In this document: piece by piece, positions 28,257 to 36,787 of the stretch
Layout of the letters: every line of letters begins with the position of its first letter
Numbering within the stretch: position 1 is the stretch's first letter
Assembly: GCA_019241285.1 (NCBI GenBank)
Contig: JAFAXD010000468.1
Location: forward strand, 1 to 55,804
Origin: Xanthobacteraceae bacterium
GTDB taxonomy: Bacteria > Pseudomonadota > Alphaproteobacteria > Rhizobiales > Xanthobacteraceae
Reading direction: 5' to 3'
DNA length: 55,804 nt
Position numbers and translations under genes: made by a program
Notes under the pieces: generated by a model
Told to the model about the DNA's origin: nothing
Database searches by the model: none
The model's input: only the letters and a program-made list of their open reading frames with translations

Positions 28257-28586
28257 TCAGTGTGGGGAGGCGATGAGCTTGAATGTCTGGTCGCTGCCGC
28301 GCCGGTTGCGCTTGCCACGGCTCCAGCCGATCGAGGCCCGGTAGCTGCCGAGCAGCCCCTGCTCGGCGACAACCTCTTCACTCACGCTCAACGTTTGCTG
28401 CACATCCGGCGCCACGTAGAGCGCATCGACCGGACAATAGAGCTCGCACATGAAGCAGGTTTGGCAATCGGCCTGGCGCGCGATTTTCGGCGCGGCATCA
28501 GGGACTGCATCGAACACATTGGTCGGGCACACCTGAACGCACAGATCGCAGGCGACGCACCGCTCCAGGCTGACGATCTCGATCAT
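28257..28586 (-). CDS. 4Fe-4S ferredoxin family protein, AprB-like (paralogue of 21611-21967)
   Basis: CVACDLCVQVCPTNVFDAVPDAAPKIARQADCQTCFMCELYCPVDALYV; ATGA overlap with 28583. Confidence 0.9.
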   Translation of the reverse strand: MIEIVSLERCVACDLCVQVCPTNVFDAVPDAAPKIARQADCQTCFMCELYCPVDALYVAPDVQQTLSVSEEVVAEQGLLGSYRASIGWSRGKRNRRGSDQTFKLIASPH

Positions 28587-30199
28587 GCGGCCAATGCCTC
28601 CGGTGGCAATGCTGGTGCGGGCCGTGCCTCGACGTGGATGTCGTCGAGACCGGCGACGGTAAGATAGGCGCGCTGCGCCGGATCCTGCTGCAGATGGTCG
28701 TAGCGCTTATGCATGCCGCGGGATTCAGTGCGCGCGAGCGCGCTGCGATACATCCAACGCGCCGTCGCGAGCATTGCGGCGGCTTCGCGCGCCTTGACGA
28801 TATGCTCGCGCGAGGATGCGCGCTTCTGACGGGCGCTTTCCCAGAGGGCGTCGAGGCGGCCAACCGCATCGCTCAGCACCGCTCCGGTTCGGAAATAGTT
28901 GCGCTCGAACGGGAACACCTCAGCTTGTACGTGACGCACCAAGCTGGCGGGATCGAACTCGCCATGACCTTCCGAGTTGAAGGCGATCCCGCCAGCCGGC
29001 CGCGCCCGTGCCCCAACCTTGGCTTGGCCCGCGTAGTCCGCCGCGCCCGCACCGGCCCAGAACCCTGACGACATGGCCCAGGCGGCGTTGTGGCTGCCGC
29101 CACCGGTGAAGCCGCCGCAGACCAGCTCGCGTGAAGCCGCATCGCCGGCCGCATAGAGCCCGGCCACGCCAGTTGCGCATGTGTCGTCGACAAGGCGAAG
29201 CCCGCCCGTGCCGCGCACCGTGCCCTCAAGACGCAGGGTCACTGGAAATCGCTGTTTGAACGGATCGATACCCCGCCGATCGAACGGCACGAAGAAGTTC
29301 GGTTGTGCCAAACGCATCACCGCCTGTTGTTCGGGATCGGCTTTGTCGATTTGTGCATAGACCTGCTGTGTGAGCAAAGCCCGCGCGATGGCCGAGCGTC
29401 CGCCTTGTGATCTCGCGCCGGGGACTTCGGTGCCGTCCGGATAGGTGAACGTCGCCCAGTTGTAGAACAGCGTTTTTGTCACCGACGCGAAGGCGGGCGC
29501 GATCGCGTAGGCGTTGGAGAATTCCATGCCCGAGAGATCCGCGCCGGCCTCGGCCGCCATCAAGTAACCGTCGCCGGTCAACACGTCGCAGCCCAGGGCT
29601 TTGCTCTGAAACGCGCAGCCGCCGCTTGCCAGAACAACCGCCTTGGCGCGCACGACCCAGGTGTCATTCTGCTGGCGACGCACGCCCGTGGCTCCGACGA
29701 CGGCTCCGCTCTCGTCGATCAGCAATTCGAGCGCCGGGCAATGGTCGAGGATGGTCACACCGGCGCGACCAACGCGGCGCCGCATCAACCGCATATATTC
29801 AGGGCCCTGCAACGACGTGCGGCGCGATTGCCCGTTATCGTCGGTCGGAAACGGATAGCCCCACTCGGCCAGCAGGTTGACGGACTCGTACGTGCGGTCG
29901 AGTACGCGCTGCATCCACCGCCGGTCTTGCAGATAGCCGCCCATCTTCTCGCGGCTCGCCATGGCGGCTACACGCTTTGCCGGATCCGGCGGGACGTACC
30001 ACACACCGGTCCCTGATGGAGCGGTAGCGCCCGAGGTTCCGCAGTAACCCTTGTCGACAAGAACGACTGTGGCGCCACGCCAGGCCGCGCTGCAGGCCGC
30101 CCAGGTGCCGGCCGGGCCGCCGCCGATCACCAGCACGTCGGCCGTGAGATCAACCGATCCCGGAGCGACATTGGTGCGATCCGATTGTCGTTGTGTCAT
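28583..30199 (-). CDS. FAD-dependent oxidoreductase, AprA-like (paralogue of 20010-21614)
   Basis: ADVLVIGGGPAGTWAACSAAWRGATVVLVDKGYCGTSGATAPSGTGVWYVPPDP; GTVRGTGGLRLVDDTCATGVAGLYAAGDAASRELVCGGFTGGGSHNAAWAMSSG. Confidence 0.9.
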   Translation of the reverse strand: MTQRQSDRTNVAPGSVDLTADVLVIGGGPAGTWAACSAAWRGATVVLVDKGYCGTSGATAPSGTGVWYVPPDPAKRVAAMASREKMGGYLQDRRWMQRVLDRTYESVNLLAEWGYPFPTDDNGQSRRTSLQGPEYMRLMRRRVGRAGVTILDHCPALELLIDESGAVVGATGVRRQQNDTWVVRAKAVVLASGGCAFQSKALGCDVLTGDGYLMAAEAGADLSGMEFSNAYAIAPAFASVTKTLFYNWATFTYPDGTEVPGARSQGGRSAIARALLTQQVYAQIDKADPEQQAVMRLAQPNFFVPFDRRGIDPFKQRFPVTLRLEGTVRGTGGLRLVDDTCATGVAGLYAAGDAASRELVCGGFTGGGSHNAAWAMSSGFWAGAGAADYAGQAKVGARARPAGGIAFNSEGHGEFDPASLVRHVQAEVFPFERNYFRTGAVLSDAVGRLDALWESARQKRASSREHIVKAREAAAMLATARWMYRSALARTESRGMHKRYDHLQQDPAQRAYLTVAGLDDIHVEARPAPALPPEALAA

Positions 30200-30230
30200 G
30201 AGGCTCTTCCTTGCGGATTTGATACAATTG

Positions 30231-31292
30231 TCAGTTGATGGCTGCGCCATCGGCCGTGCGGTGCGGCCAGTAGTGCTCGAGTCCCAGGCTTTTGAGCGCC
30301 GCGTTCAGGTATTTCGGCTCGAACCACTGCTGCAGGTCGATATCACGACGAATGAGCTTCTCGTCCTTCGAGAATTGAGTGGCATCGCGGTACTGCTCGA
30401 TCAGGAAATCATCGATCAGCGGATTGAATGACTCCTTGAGCGACAGGCCCGCGAACTCTTCCTTCAGCGCGGCGTAGGGCGTGCCGGACTTGGTCCAGAT
30501 CTGCAGCGCTTCTTCGCGGTTCTCCTCGTGGCTGAGCCATTCGTCGGCCCGTACCAGCCCGCGGACGACACGCTGGGTCGTTTCCGGATATTTGCTCTGA
30601 AACTGGTCGCTGACGAGAATCCCGCCAAAGCCGACGGCCTTGGGTCCGGCATCGCGCGACGTGTAGAAGATCTTGACGACGCCTTGGTCGCGCAGCGGAA
30701 ACAGTGAACTTGTTCCGATGCTCGCATCGATGCTGCCCGCCGCCAGCGCCGCAAGCTGATCGGCGGTTTTGAGATCCACAATGGTGACGTCCTTGGCGGA
30801 GAGCCCATTCGCCTCCAGCGCTTTCAGGAACGCCCAATGCAGGATCGTGCCCTTCTGAAAGGCGACCTTGTGGCCTTTCAGGTCCTTGATCGAATCGATC
30901 GGCAGGCCGGTCCGCGCCGCTCCGACGATTGTGGTTTGCCCATACGACATTAGGATGCGCGTCGGCAGACCGTTGGCGCGGCCAATGATGTTGGGCAATC
31001 CGCCGTATTGCGCAAAATCGAGCTGCCCGTTGGCGATCGCCTCATTAATGGCTGGTCCTGTTCCGGTCAGGTAGCTCCACTCGAGCTTCACCGGCGTATC
31101 CTTGAACTCGTCGGCGATGAAACCTTTGACATGGGCGATGGCGAGCAGCGCAACGCCGAATGGCTGGCCGTATCCTTGTCCGAATGCACCGAAGCGAATC
31201 GTGTCCGGCAAAGTTTCGGCACGCACTGGCACTGCGGCCAATGTCGCCATGAGGGTGGCGATGGCGAGCGGCTTTGACCAATTCATGCCCAT
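30231..31292 (-). CDS. ABC transporter substrate-binding protein (SsuA/TauA-like)
   Basis: Sec-type leader MNWSKPLAIATLMATLAAVPVRAE; FGAFGQGYGQPFGVALLAIAHVKGFIADEF...INEAIANGQLDFAQYGGLPNIIGRANGLPTRIL. Confidence 0.9.
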   Translation of the reverse strand: MGMNWSKPLAIATLMATLAAVPVRAETLPDTIRFGAFGQGYGQPFGVALLAIAHVKGFIADEFKDTPVKLEWSYLTGTGPAINEAIANGQLDFAQYGGLPNIIGRANGLPTRILMSYGQTTIVGAARTGLPIDSIKDLKGHKVAFQKGTILHWAFLKALEANGLSAKDVTIVDLKTADQLAALAAGSIDASIGTSSLFPLRDQGVVKIFYTSRDAGPKAVGFGGILVSDQFQSKYPETTQRVVRGLVRADEWLSHEENREEALQIWTKSGTPYAALKEEFAGLSLKESFNPLIDDFLIEQYRDATQFSKDEKLIRRDIDLQQWFEPKYLNAALKSLGLEHYWPHRTADGAAIN

Positions 31293-31316
31293 GGGTGTCC
31301 TTTCAGTACAATGTGC

Positions 31317-32108
31317 TCAGCGCGACAGCGCGCGCAGGATGCGCTCTTTGAGGCGAATGAATTCTGCGGCTGCGCGATCCCGCGGACGCGGAAGATCAAC
31401 AGGGAGAACGGCGCTGATGCGGCCCGGGCGGGGTTCCATGACGACGACCCGGTCGCTCAGATAGACAGCTTCCTCGACATCATGGGTGACCATGATCATC
31501 GTCACGCCACCCTGGCGCCAAATCCGCAACAGTTCTTCCTGCAGGTAGGCGCGGGTGAGCGAATCGAGCGCGCCGAGCGGCTCATCCAGCAACAGGATCT
31601 CCGGCTCGCCGACCAACGCGCGCGCGATCGCGGCGCGCTGCGCCATTCCGCCCGAAAGCTGATGCGGGTAGGCGTTTTCGAAACCATCGAGTCCGACGAG
31701 CGCGATATTCTCGGCCACGCGTCGTTGTTGCTCGGGGATTGGCACATTCGCGGCTTCGAGCCCAAGACTGATATTGTCCGCCACCGTCAGCCACGGAAAC
31801 AGCCGGTGATCCTGAAATACGATTCCGCGGTCAGGTCCCGGCCCCTCGATACGACGACCGTCCAGCAGAATGGCGCCGTCGTATGCGGTATCGAGACCAA
31901 CAATCAGACGCAGCAGCGTGGACTTGCCGCAGCCGGAGGCGCCGACGACGCTCACGAATTCTCCCGGCGCTATGTCGAGGGCGATGCCCTTCAGGACCTG
32001 CAAGGCGCGCCCGTCGACCTGATAGGACTTGCTGACGGCGCGGATCGCGAGCGCCCCCTGATCGTCGATGACGCCGTGGCTCAGGCTCATTTTGCTTCGC
32101 CTTGCCAC
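31317..32108 (-). CDS. ABC transporter ATP-binding protein (SsuB/TauB type)
   Basis: GASGCGKSTLLRLIVGLDTAYDGAILLDG; LSGGMAQRAAIARALVGEPEILLLDEPLGALDSLTR; MVTHDVEEAVYLSDRVVVM. Confidence 0.95.
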   Translation of the reverse strand: MARRSKMSLSHGVIDDQGALAIRAVSKSYQVDGRALQVLKGIALDIAPGEFVSVVGASGCGKSTLLRLIVGLDTAYDGAILLDGRRIEGPGPDRGIVFQDHRLFPWLTVADNISLGLEAANVPIPEQQRRVAENIALVGLDGFENAYPHQLSGGMAQRAAIARALVGEPEILLLDEPLGALDSLTRAYLQEELLRIWRQGGVTMIMVTHDVEEAVYLSDRVVVMEPRPGRISAVLPVDLPRPRDRAAAEFIRLKERILRALSR

Positions 32109-32896
32109 AACAGGAAAGGTTTGAGAATCCGGCGGAAGCCGACGTTTATCACGTAACCGACAAGGGCCAGGATGAAGACACCGAGCAGCACGACGTCCAT
32201 GCGGAACTGTTCGCGCCCGGCCAGCAAGAAGGCGCCGAGGCCGCGGCCGGCCCCCATCGCGTACTCAGCTCCGACCGTGCCGATCCAGGCGGTGATCAAC
32301 GCGACCTGCACGCCGATGCAGATCGACGGGAGAGCGCCTGGCAGCAATAGCCGGGTAACGCGCTGGCGCGGCACGAATCGCAGCACGCGCGCGACCTCCA
32401 CGTAGGCGAGCGGAATGTTCCTGATGCCTTCGTAGGTGTTGAACGCCAGTGGAAAGAACGCCGAGAGTGCGATGTAGACGATCTTGGCGCTGTCGCCGTT
32501 GCCGAACCATGCGGTCAGCAACGGGATCCAGGCAAACAATGTAATTTGGCGCAGCGCGTTGAATGACGGTGCAAAGGCGCGTTGCGCCGTGAGCGACATT
32601 CCGAGTGCGAGGCCGAACCCGATCCCCGCGATCGCGCCAATCGCGAACCCCACCAGCATGCGGGCAACGCTCGCTGCGAGCGCGGCCCAGATTTGCTGGC
32701 CGGCCTCATCGCCAAACGGCAGTATCAATACGCGTTCGGGCGGGACAAGAAGACTGCTGTGGAGCAGTCCGTTATGGCTGGCGGCCATCCAGGCGAGGAG
32801 GAGCAGGGCAGGAACAAGTAACCCGCGGCGCAGCGCCGGCCCGCCCGGTCTAATGTGTGAGTCCTGTGAACCCGTAGCGGCGACGGAGCTAGGCAC
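32087..32896 (-). CDS. ABC transporter permease (SsuC/TauC type)
   Basis: LVGFAIGAIAGIGFGLALGMSLTAQRAFAPSFNALRQITLFAWIPLLTAWFGNGDSAKIVYIALSAFFPLAFNTYEGIRNI. Confidence 0.9.
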   Translation of the reverse strand: MPSSVAATGSQDSHIRPGGPALRRGLLVPALLLLAWMAASHNGLLHSSLLVPPERVLILPFGDEAGQQIWAALAASVARMLVGFAIGAIAGIGFGLALGMSLTAQRAFAPSFNALRQITLFAWIPLLTAWFGNGDSAKIVYIALSAFFPLAFNTYEGIRNIPLAYVEVARVLRFVPRQRVTRLLLPGALPSICIGVQVALITAWIGTVGAEYAMGAGRGLGAFLLAGREQFRMDVVLLGVFILALVGYVINVGFRRILKPFLLWQGEAK

Positions 32897-33767
32897 GGGC
32901 CGGCTCCCAGCGTCGCATACCGCGTTCGATGCGGGCCAGTCCGGCGTCCATCAGCAGGCCGATCCCGCCGATGATCAGCATTCCGACGATGACGATGTCA
33001 ATTTGAAACAGGGTGCGGCCCCACACCATCATGTATCCAACGCCTTCGGCGGCGGCGAGCATTTCGACCACGATCAGCGCAATCCACGCATGGCTGAGCG
33101 CCAGGCGAATGCCGCCGAACACGGTGGGCAAAGCCGCGGGGATCAGCAGCTTGGTGAGCACGGAACGGCGCCGCAGCCGCAGCACCTGGGCGACTTCGCG
33201 GTAGGGGCGGGGGACATTGCGAATGCCTTCGGAGGTGGCCAGCACGATCGGAACGAAGCAGGCTTTGGCGATGATGATGATTTTCAGCATCTCATCGAGT
33301 CCGAAGATCAGGATCAGGATCGGCACCCAGCCGAGTGAAGGAACCTGCGCCAACGCCTTGAACAGCGGTCCGAGCATCTCGTCGGCGGCGCGCGATACGC
33401 CTAACACGGTGCCGAACGCGAGCCCGGCGAGCCCACCCACCGCGAGCCCGAGCGAAATTCGCCAGAAGCTGATCTGAAGATTGACAACGATGTCGCCGCC
33501 GGTGACGAGATCCCAGAATGTCGAGAGCACGGTCGCCGGGGTAGGCAGAATCTGCACCGGCAGCCAGTTATTCGCTGTGGTCACTTGCCAGGCGATCAGG
33601 ATTGCGAGCGGGAAGGCCGCCGGCAGCAGAAACTGCGCGACTGGCCAAAACCGCGGGCGTACGCGCTTCCAGGTGAGCGCGGCCAGGACACCAGGCCGCG
33701 AGCGCGTCGCCACGTGCCGGAGATCCGGCGAGGCAAACGATCCAGGCGGCGAACTCACAGTCATCAA
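32889..33767 (-). CDS. ABC transporter permease (SsuC/TauC type)
   Basis: ISLGLAVGGLAGLAFGTVLGVSRAADEMLGPLFKALAQVPSLGWVPILILIFGLDEMLKIIIIAKACFVPIVLATSEGIRNV. Confidence 0.9.
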   Translation of the reverse strand: MMTVSSPPGSFASPDLRHVATRSRPGVLAALTWKRVRPRFWPVAQFLLPAAFPLAILIAWQVTTANNWLPVQILPTPATVLSTFWDLVTGGDIVVNLQISFWRISLGLAVGGLAGLAFGTVLGVSRAADEMLGPLFKALAQVPSLGWVPILILIFGLDEMLKIIIIAKACFVPIVLATSEGIRNVPRPYREVAQVLRLRRRSVLTKLLIPAALPTVFGGIRLALSHAWIALIVVEMLAAAEGVGYMMVWGRTLFQIDIVIVGMLIIGGIGLLMDAGLARIERGMRRWEPARA

Positions 33768-33783
33768 GCACTCCCTATAGTCG

Positions 33784-33812
33784 ATAATGTTAATAGAGTA
33801 AATTTATGTCAA
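33784..33812 (-). promoter_or_regulatory. putative sigma70-type promoter TTGACA-17-CATTAT for the 33767-28257 operon, containing TCTATTAA (33790-33797)
   Basis: Minus strand TTGACATAAATTTACTCTATTAACATTATCGACTATAGGGAG, followed by RBS-like AGGGAG and ATG at 33767. Confidence 0.5.
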
Positions 33813-33945
33813 GTCGAGCTATCCGCGGGTCGAGGCAGCGCGCGCTGGCTGCGCCCGCCGGTGCGGCGGGCATGAGGCAACAAAGTCTAACCTGCGGTCC
33901 GGTCACGAAACGAAAGTTGCGAGGAGCAGGCGTTCCGGCAGAAAA

Positions 33946-34665
33946 CTATTTTTTGTTCGCCGTGAGCGTCAGTTCACAGCACGTGATGGCTGCGAGCACG
34001 GCGGTGAAGGGAATCCACTGAATCACCGGAATCTGACGCCAAGCCACAAACGCCGCGGCGAGACCGCCCAACCCGTAGGCCAGAAATATCTCGATCTGAC
34101 GTAAGGTGTTGCGGCCGACCGGCGAATGCAGCGAAGGTCGTGCCAGCGCGCCCGCCACAGCCATGACGATCGATACCAGTGTACTCGTGAACACGATCGT
34201 GTTGATACCGGGCGCGTTGATGTGGCGCGCGACGACGGCCTGGACCCCCATGGCGGTCGCCGACAACAGGATCAGCGCATCGAGCCCGACACTTTGGGCC
34301 TGGCGGTCGACAAAATACCAAGCCGCGACGAAGCAGGCGAGGCAGGCAATCTCCAGCAAAAACAGCGGACGCAGCACCGCGCGCGTCGCGCCTTTGCTCG
34401 GATTGTAGATCGCCGTTGCGGCGGCGACGCCGAATACGAAGCCGACCAGGGCCAGGAAGGAGAGCAGGGCGGAGGCCAGCTGGCCTTGGCCGATCGCGAT
34501 TGCCAGCAGCGCCGTGTTGCCGGTCATGGCTGACGTAAATGTATTTCCCAACATCAGGAACGACATGACGTCGGTGCTGCCGGAGGCAAGTGCGAGCAAT
34601 CCGAGGCCGAAGTCGGTGGGCGCGAAGTATGGGACCGGCGGGTCAGACCTCGATGACTTTGCCAT
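33946..34665 (-). CDS. DUF1275 (YoaK) family membrane protein
   Basis: LALASGSTDVMSFLMLGNTFTSAMTGNTALLAIAIGQG; multi-TM. Confidence 0.85.
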   Translation of the reverse strand: MAKSSRSDPPVPYFAPTDFGLGLLALASGSTDVMSFLMLGNTFTSAMTGNTALLAIAIGQGQLASALLSFLALVGFVFGVAAATAIYNPSKGATRAVLRPLFLLEIACLACFVAAWYFVDRQAQSVGLDALILLSATAMGVQAVVARHINAPGINTIVFTSTLVSIVMAVAGALARPSLHSPVGRNTLRQIEIFLAYGLGGLAAAFVAWRQIPVIQWIPFTAVLAAITCCELTLTANKK

Positions 34666-35374
34666 CGTCGGCCATTTCGTATTCGACCTCGGGGCGGTGG
34701 TTGAGCATGCTGTCGCTCATGTGCGTGAGGATGACACGCTTAGCGCCGATCGCGGGCAGATACTGGCGCAACGTCGTGAGCGCGAGGTGTGCGCGGACCG
34801 GCTGGTCGTAGACATAGCACTCACACACAAACAGGTCTGTGCCTCGGGCGGCCTCGATCAAGGTGTCGGTCCACTCGGTGTCGCCGGAGTAGCAGATGGT
34901 GCGTCCGCCGGCGCGCACGCGCAGGGCAAGGCAAGGCCCGGCGCGATCGTCGTGGCGCACATGAAATGGCGTGACCTCGAGCTCGCCGATCTGGTTGAGC
35001 TGACCGATCTCGAATTCACGAAACTCGAGCGGGAACGGGAGGGTTCGTTCGCCGGGAAAGGTTGCGGCAAAGATGCGCTCGTACCAGGCGTCGACGCCGG
35101 GCGGGCCGGCAATCGTCAGCGGTCGCGTACGTTTGGCAACAAATTGAGCGTCGAGCACGAAGAATGGAACGCCGCCGAAATGATCGGCATGGAAGTGTGT
35201 GAGCAGGATGAGATCGATCGCGGCGCGGTCGATGCCAAGCCGCTTCATTCCGATCAGCGAGGACGCGCCGCAATCGATCAGGAACCGGGTCGATTCAGTT
35301 GCCACATGGAAGCACGTGTTGAACCGGCCGCCCGAGCCGAAAGCATCGCCGGAGCCCACGAAGGTGATTTGCAT
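34643..35374 (-). CDS. MBL-fold metallo-hydrolase (RNase Z-like)
   Basis: MQITFVGSGDAFGSGGRFNTCFHV...LILLTHFHADHFGGVPFF; ICYSGDTEWTDTLIEAARGTDLFVCECYVYD. Confidence 0.93.
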   Translation of the reverse strand: MQITFVGSGDAFGSGGRFNTCFHVATESTRFLIDCGASSLIGMKRLGIDRAAIDLILLTHFHADHFGGVPFFVLDAQFVAKRTRPLTIAGPPGVDAWYERIFAATFPGERTLPFPLEFREFEIGQLNQIGELEVTPFHVRHDDRAGPCLALRVRAGGRTICYSGDTEWTDTLIEAARGTDLFVCECYVYDQPVRAHLALTTLRQYLPAIGAKRVILTHMSDSMLNHRPEVEYEMADDGKVIEV

Positions 35375-35511
35375 GCCGCCCCTCCAGTCACCTTGGGAGG
35401 GCGCTATATTGAGGCGTGGGCCGGCGGCCGCAATACCAGCCTCTCATTACGGTGAGGGCGAGCCCACTGGTGACACGGGCTTTTGTGGCCGCCCGCGCCG
35501 CGGCCGTCGGG

Positions 35512-35814
35512 CTAGTGCGCGTGATCCGCCGACCAGCCGTTGCAGTGTGCCATCTCGTGCGCGCGGATTTGCGCCTGGATCCTGGCGGTGATCGGCCCGC
35601 CGATCTTGGGGATCATGACGAAGCACCGTTGGGTATCGACTTTGGAACAGCCGAGCGCCCGATACTGCGACACAATCCCGTGCATGGTGTGACAGAAGTG
35701 CTCGACTTCCGCGAGCGAGCCCTGTCGGACCGTCAGCCCACCGCGGTAGCCATGCTGGTAAATGGCTGGTGGGGCATCGATGGGATGGATGGGTCCCTGC
35801 GCCATGGCCATCAT
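35512..35814 (-). CDS. hypothetical protein with C-terminal HExxH motif
   Basis: GGPITARIQAQIRAHEMAHCNGWSADHAH; 100 aa, start uncertain. Confidence 0.6.
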   Translation of the reverse strand: MMAMAQGPIHPIDAPPAIYQHGYRGGLTVRQGSLAEVEHFCHTMHGIVSQYRALGCSKVDTQRCFVMIPKIGGPITARIQAQIRAHEMAHCNGWSADHAH

Positions 35815-36076
35815 CGTTGCGGCCCTCCGGTCGGGAGCACGCGTGGCATCGGGGCAGGTCGAACAGCTTGCATGAACTTCTCCTCCGGGCGGTGGCGCCG
35901 CGATCTAGGCCGCTTGCGCCATTCGGATTGACTCCGCTTGGCCGCCAGTTTGATCACTGCCCCGCCGTTTGTCACCGAATTTTTACGAGCAAGGCACGTG
36001 CCACTTCGCGCTGGCGTGCCATACATGATCTCCGCAACGGACGGACGCAAAAACCTCAGGCTGCAGGGAATTCAAA

Positions 36077-36787
36077 ATGAACGACAATGACTTCAGTCAT
36101 TTCAAACGAGCTTTGATCGTCGGCGCCGGGGCTGGATTGAGTGCCTCGCTCGCCCGCACCCTGGCTGGCGCGGGACTAAAGGTCGCTCTCGCCGCGCGCA
36201 CGACCACTGATCTTGGTGCGCTTGCCCAGGACACGGGCGCCAAGCTCTTCCCGTGCGACGCGGCTAGGCCAGCCGAGGTCGAGAAGCTGTTTGCCACCCT
36301 CGACGGCGATTTCGGTGCGCCCGATGTGGTCGTCTACAATGCCAGCGCACGGGCGCGCGGCCCGCTGGTCGATCTTGTGCCGGCGGAAGTCGAGCACGCG
36401 ATTGCCGTCAGCGCGTTCGGGGGCTTTCTGGTGGCACAGCAGGCGGTGCGCCGCATGCTGCGCGAGAAACGCGGCGCCATCATCTTCACGGGTGCCTCGG
36501 CGAGTGTGAAGGGCTACGCGCAGTCGGCGCCTTTTGCGATGGGCAAGTTTGCCTTGCGCGGGCTCGCGCAGAGCATGGCGCGTGAATTGGCGCCGCAGGG
36601 CATCCATGTGGCCCATGTCGTGATCGATGGCGGCATCAGGAGCGCGGCGCGACAGGACCCGCCCGACAAGCCTGCGAGCTTCCTCGATCCCGATGCGATC
36701 GCCGCGAGCTACCTGCACCTCATTCAGCAGCCGCGTAGTGCCTGGGCTTGGGAGATCGAGCTGCGCCCCTGGGTTGAGAAGTTTTAG
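36077..36787 (+). CDS. SDR family NAD(P)-dependent oxidoreductase
   Basis: ALIVGAGAGLSASLARTLAGAGLKVALAART; PDVVVYNASARA; IIFTGASASVKGYAQSAPFAMGKFALRGLAQSMARELAPQGIHVAHVVIDGGI. Confidence 0.9.
   Translation: MNDNDFSHFKRALIVGAGAGLSASLARTLAGAGLKVALAARTTTDLGALAQDTGAKLFPCDAARPAEVEKLFATLDGDFGAPDVVVYNASARARGPLVDLVPAEVEHAIAVSAFGGFLVAQQAVRRMLREKRGAIIFTGASASVKGYAQSAPFAMGKFALRGLAQSMARELAPQGIHVAHVVIDGGIRSAARQDPPDKPASFLDPDAIAASYLHLIQQPRSAWAWEIELRPWVEKF

Noticed and set aside
20010-30199. Dissimilatory sulfate reduction / sulfur oxidation locus
   Set aside because: AprAB-like genes are present but sat, qmo, dsr and sox genes are absent, and the context is ABC sulfonate-type uptake.
34514-35455. 313-aa plus-strand ORF
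   Set aside because: Antisense of the MBL-fold gene, whose HFHADH motif is unambiguous.
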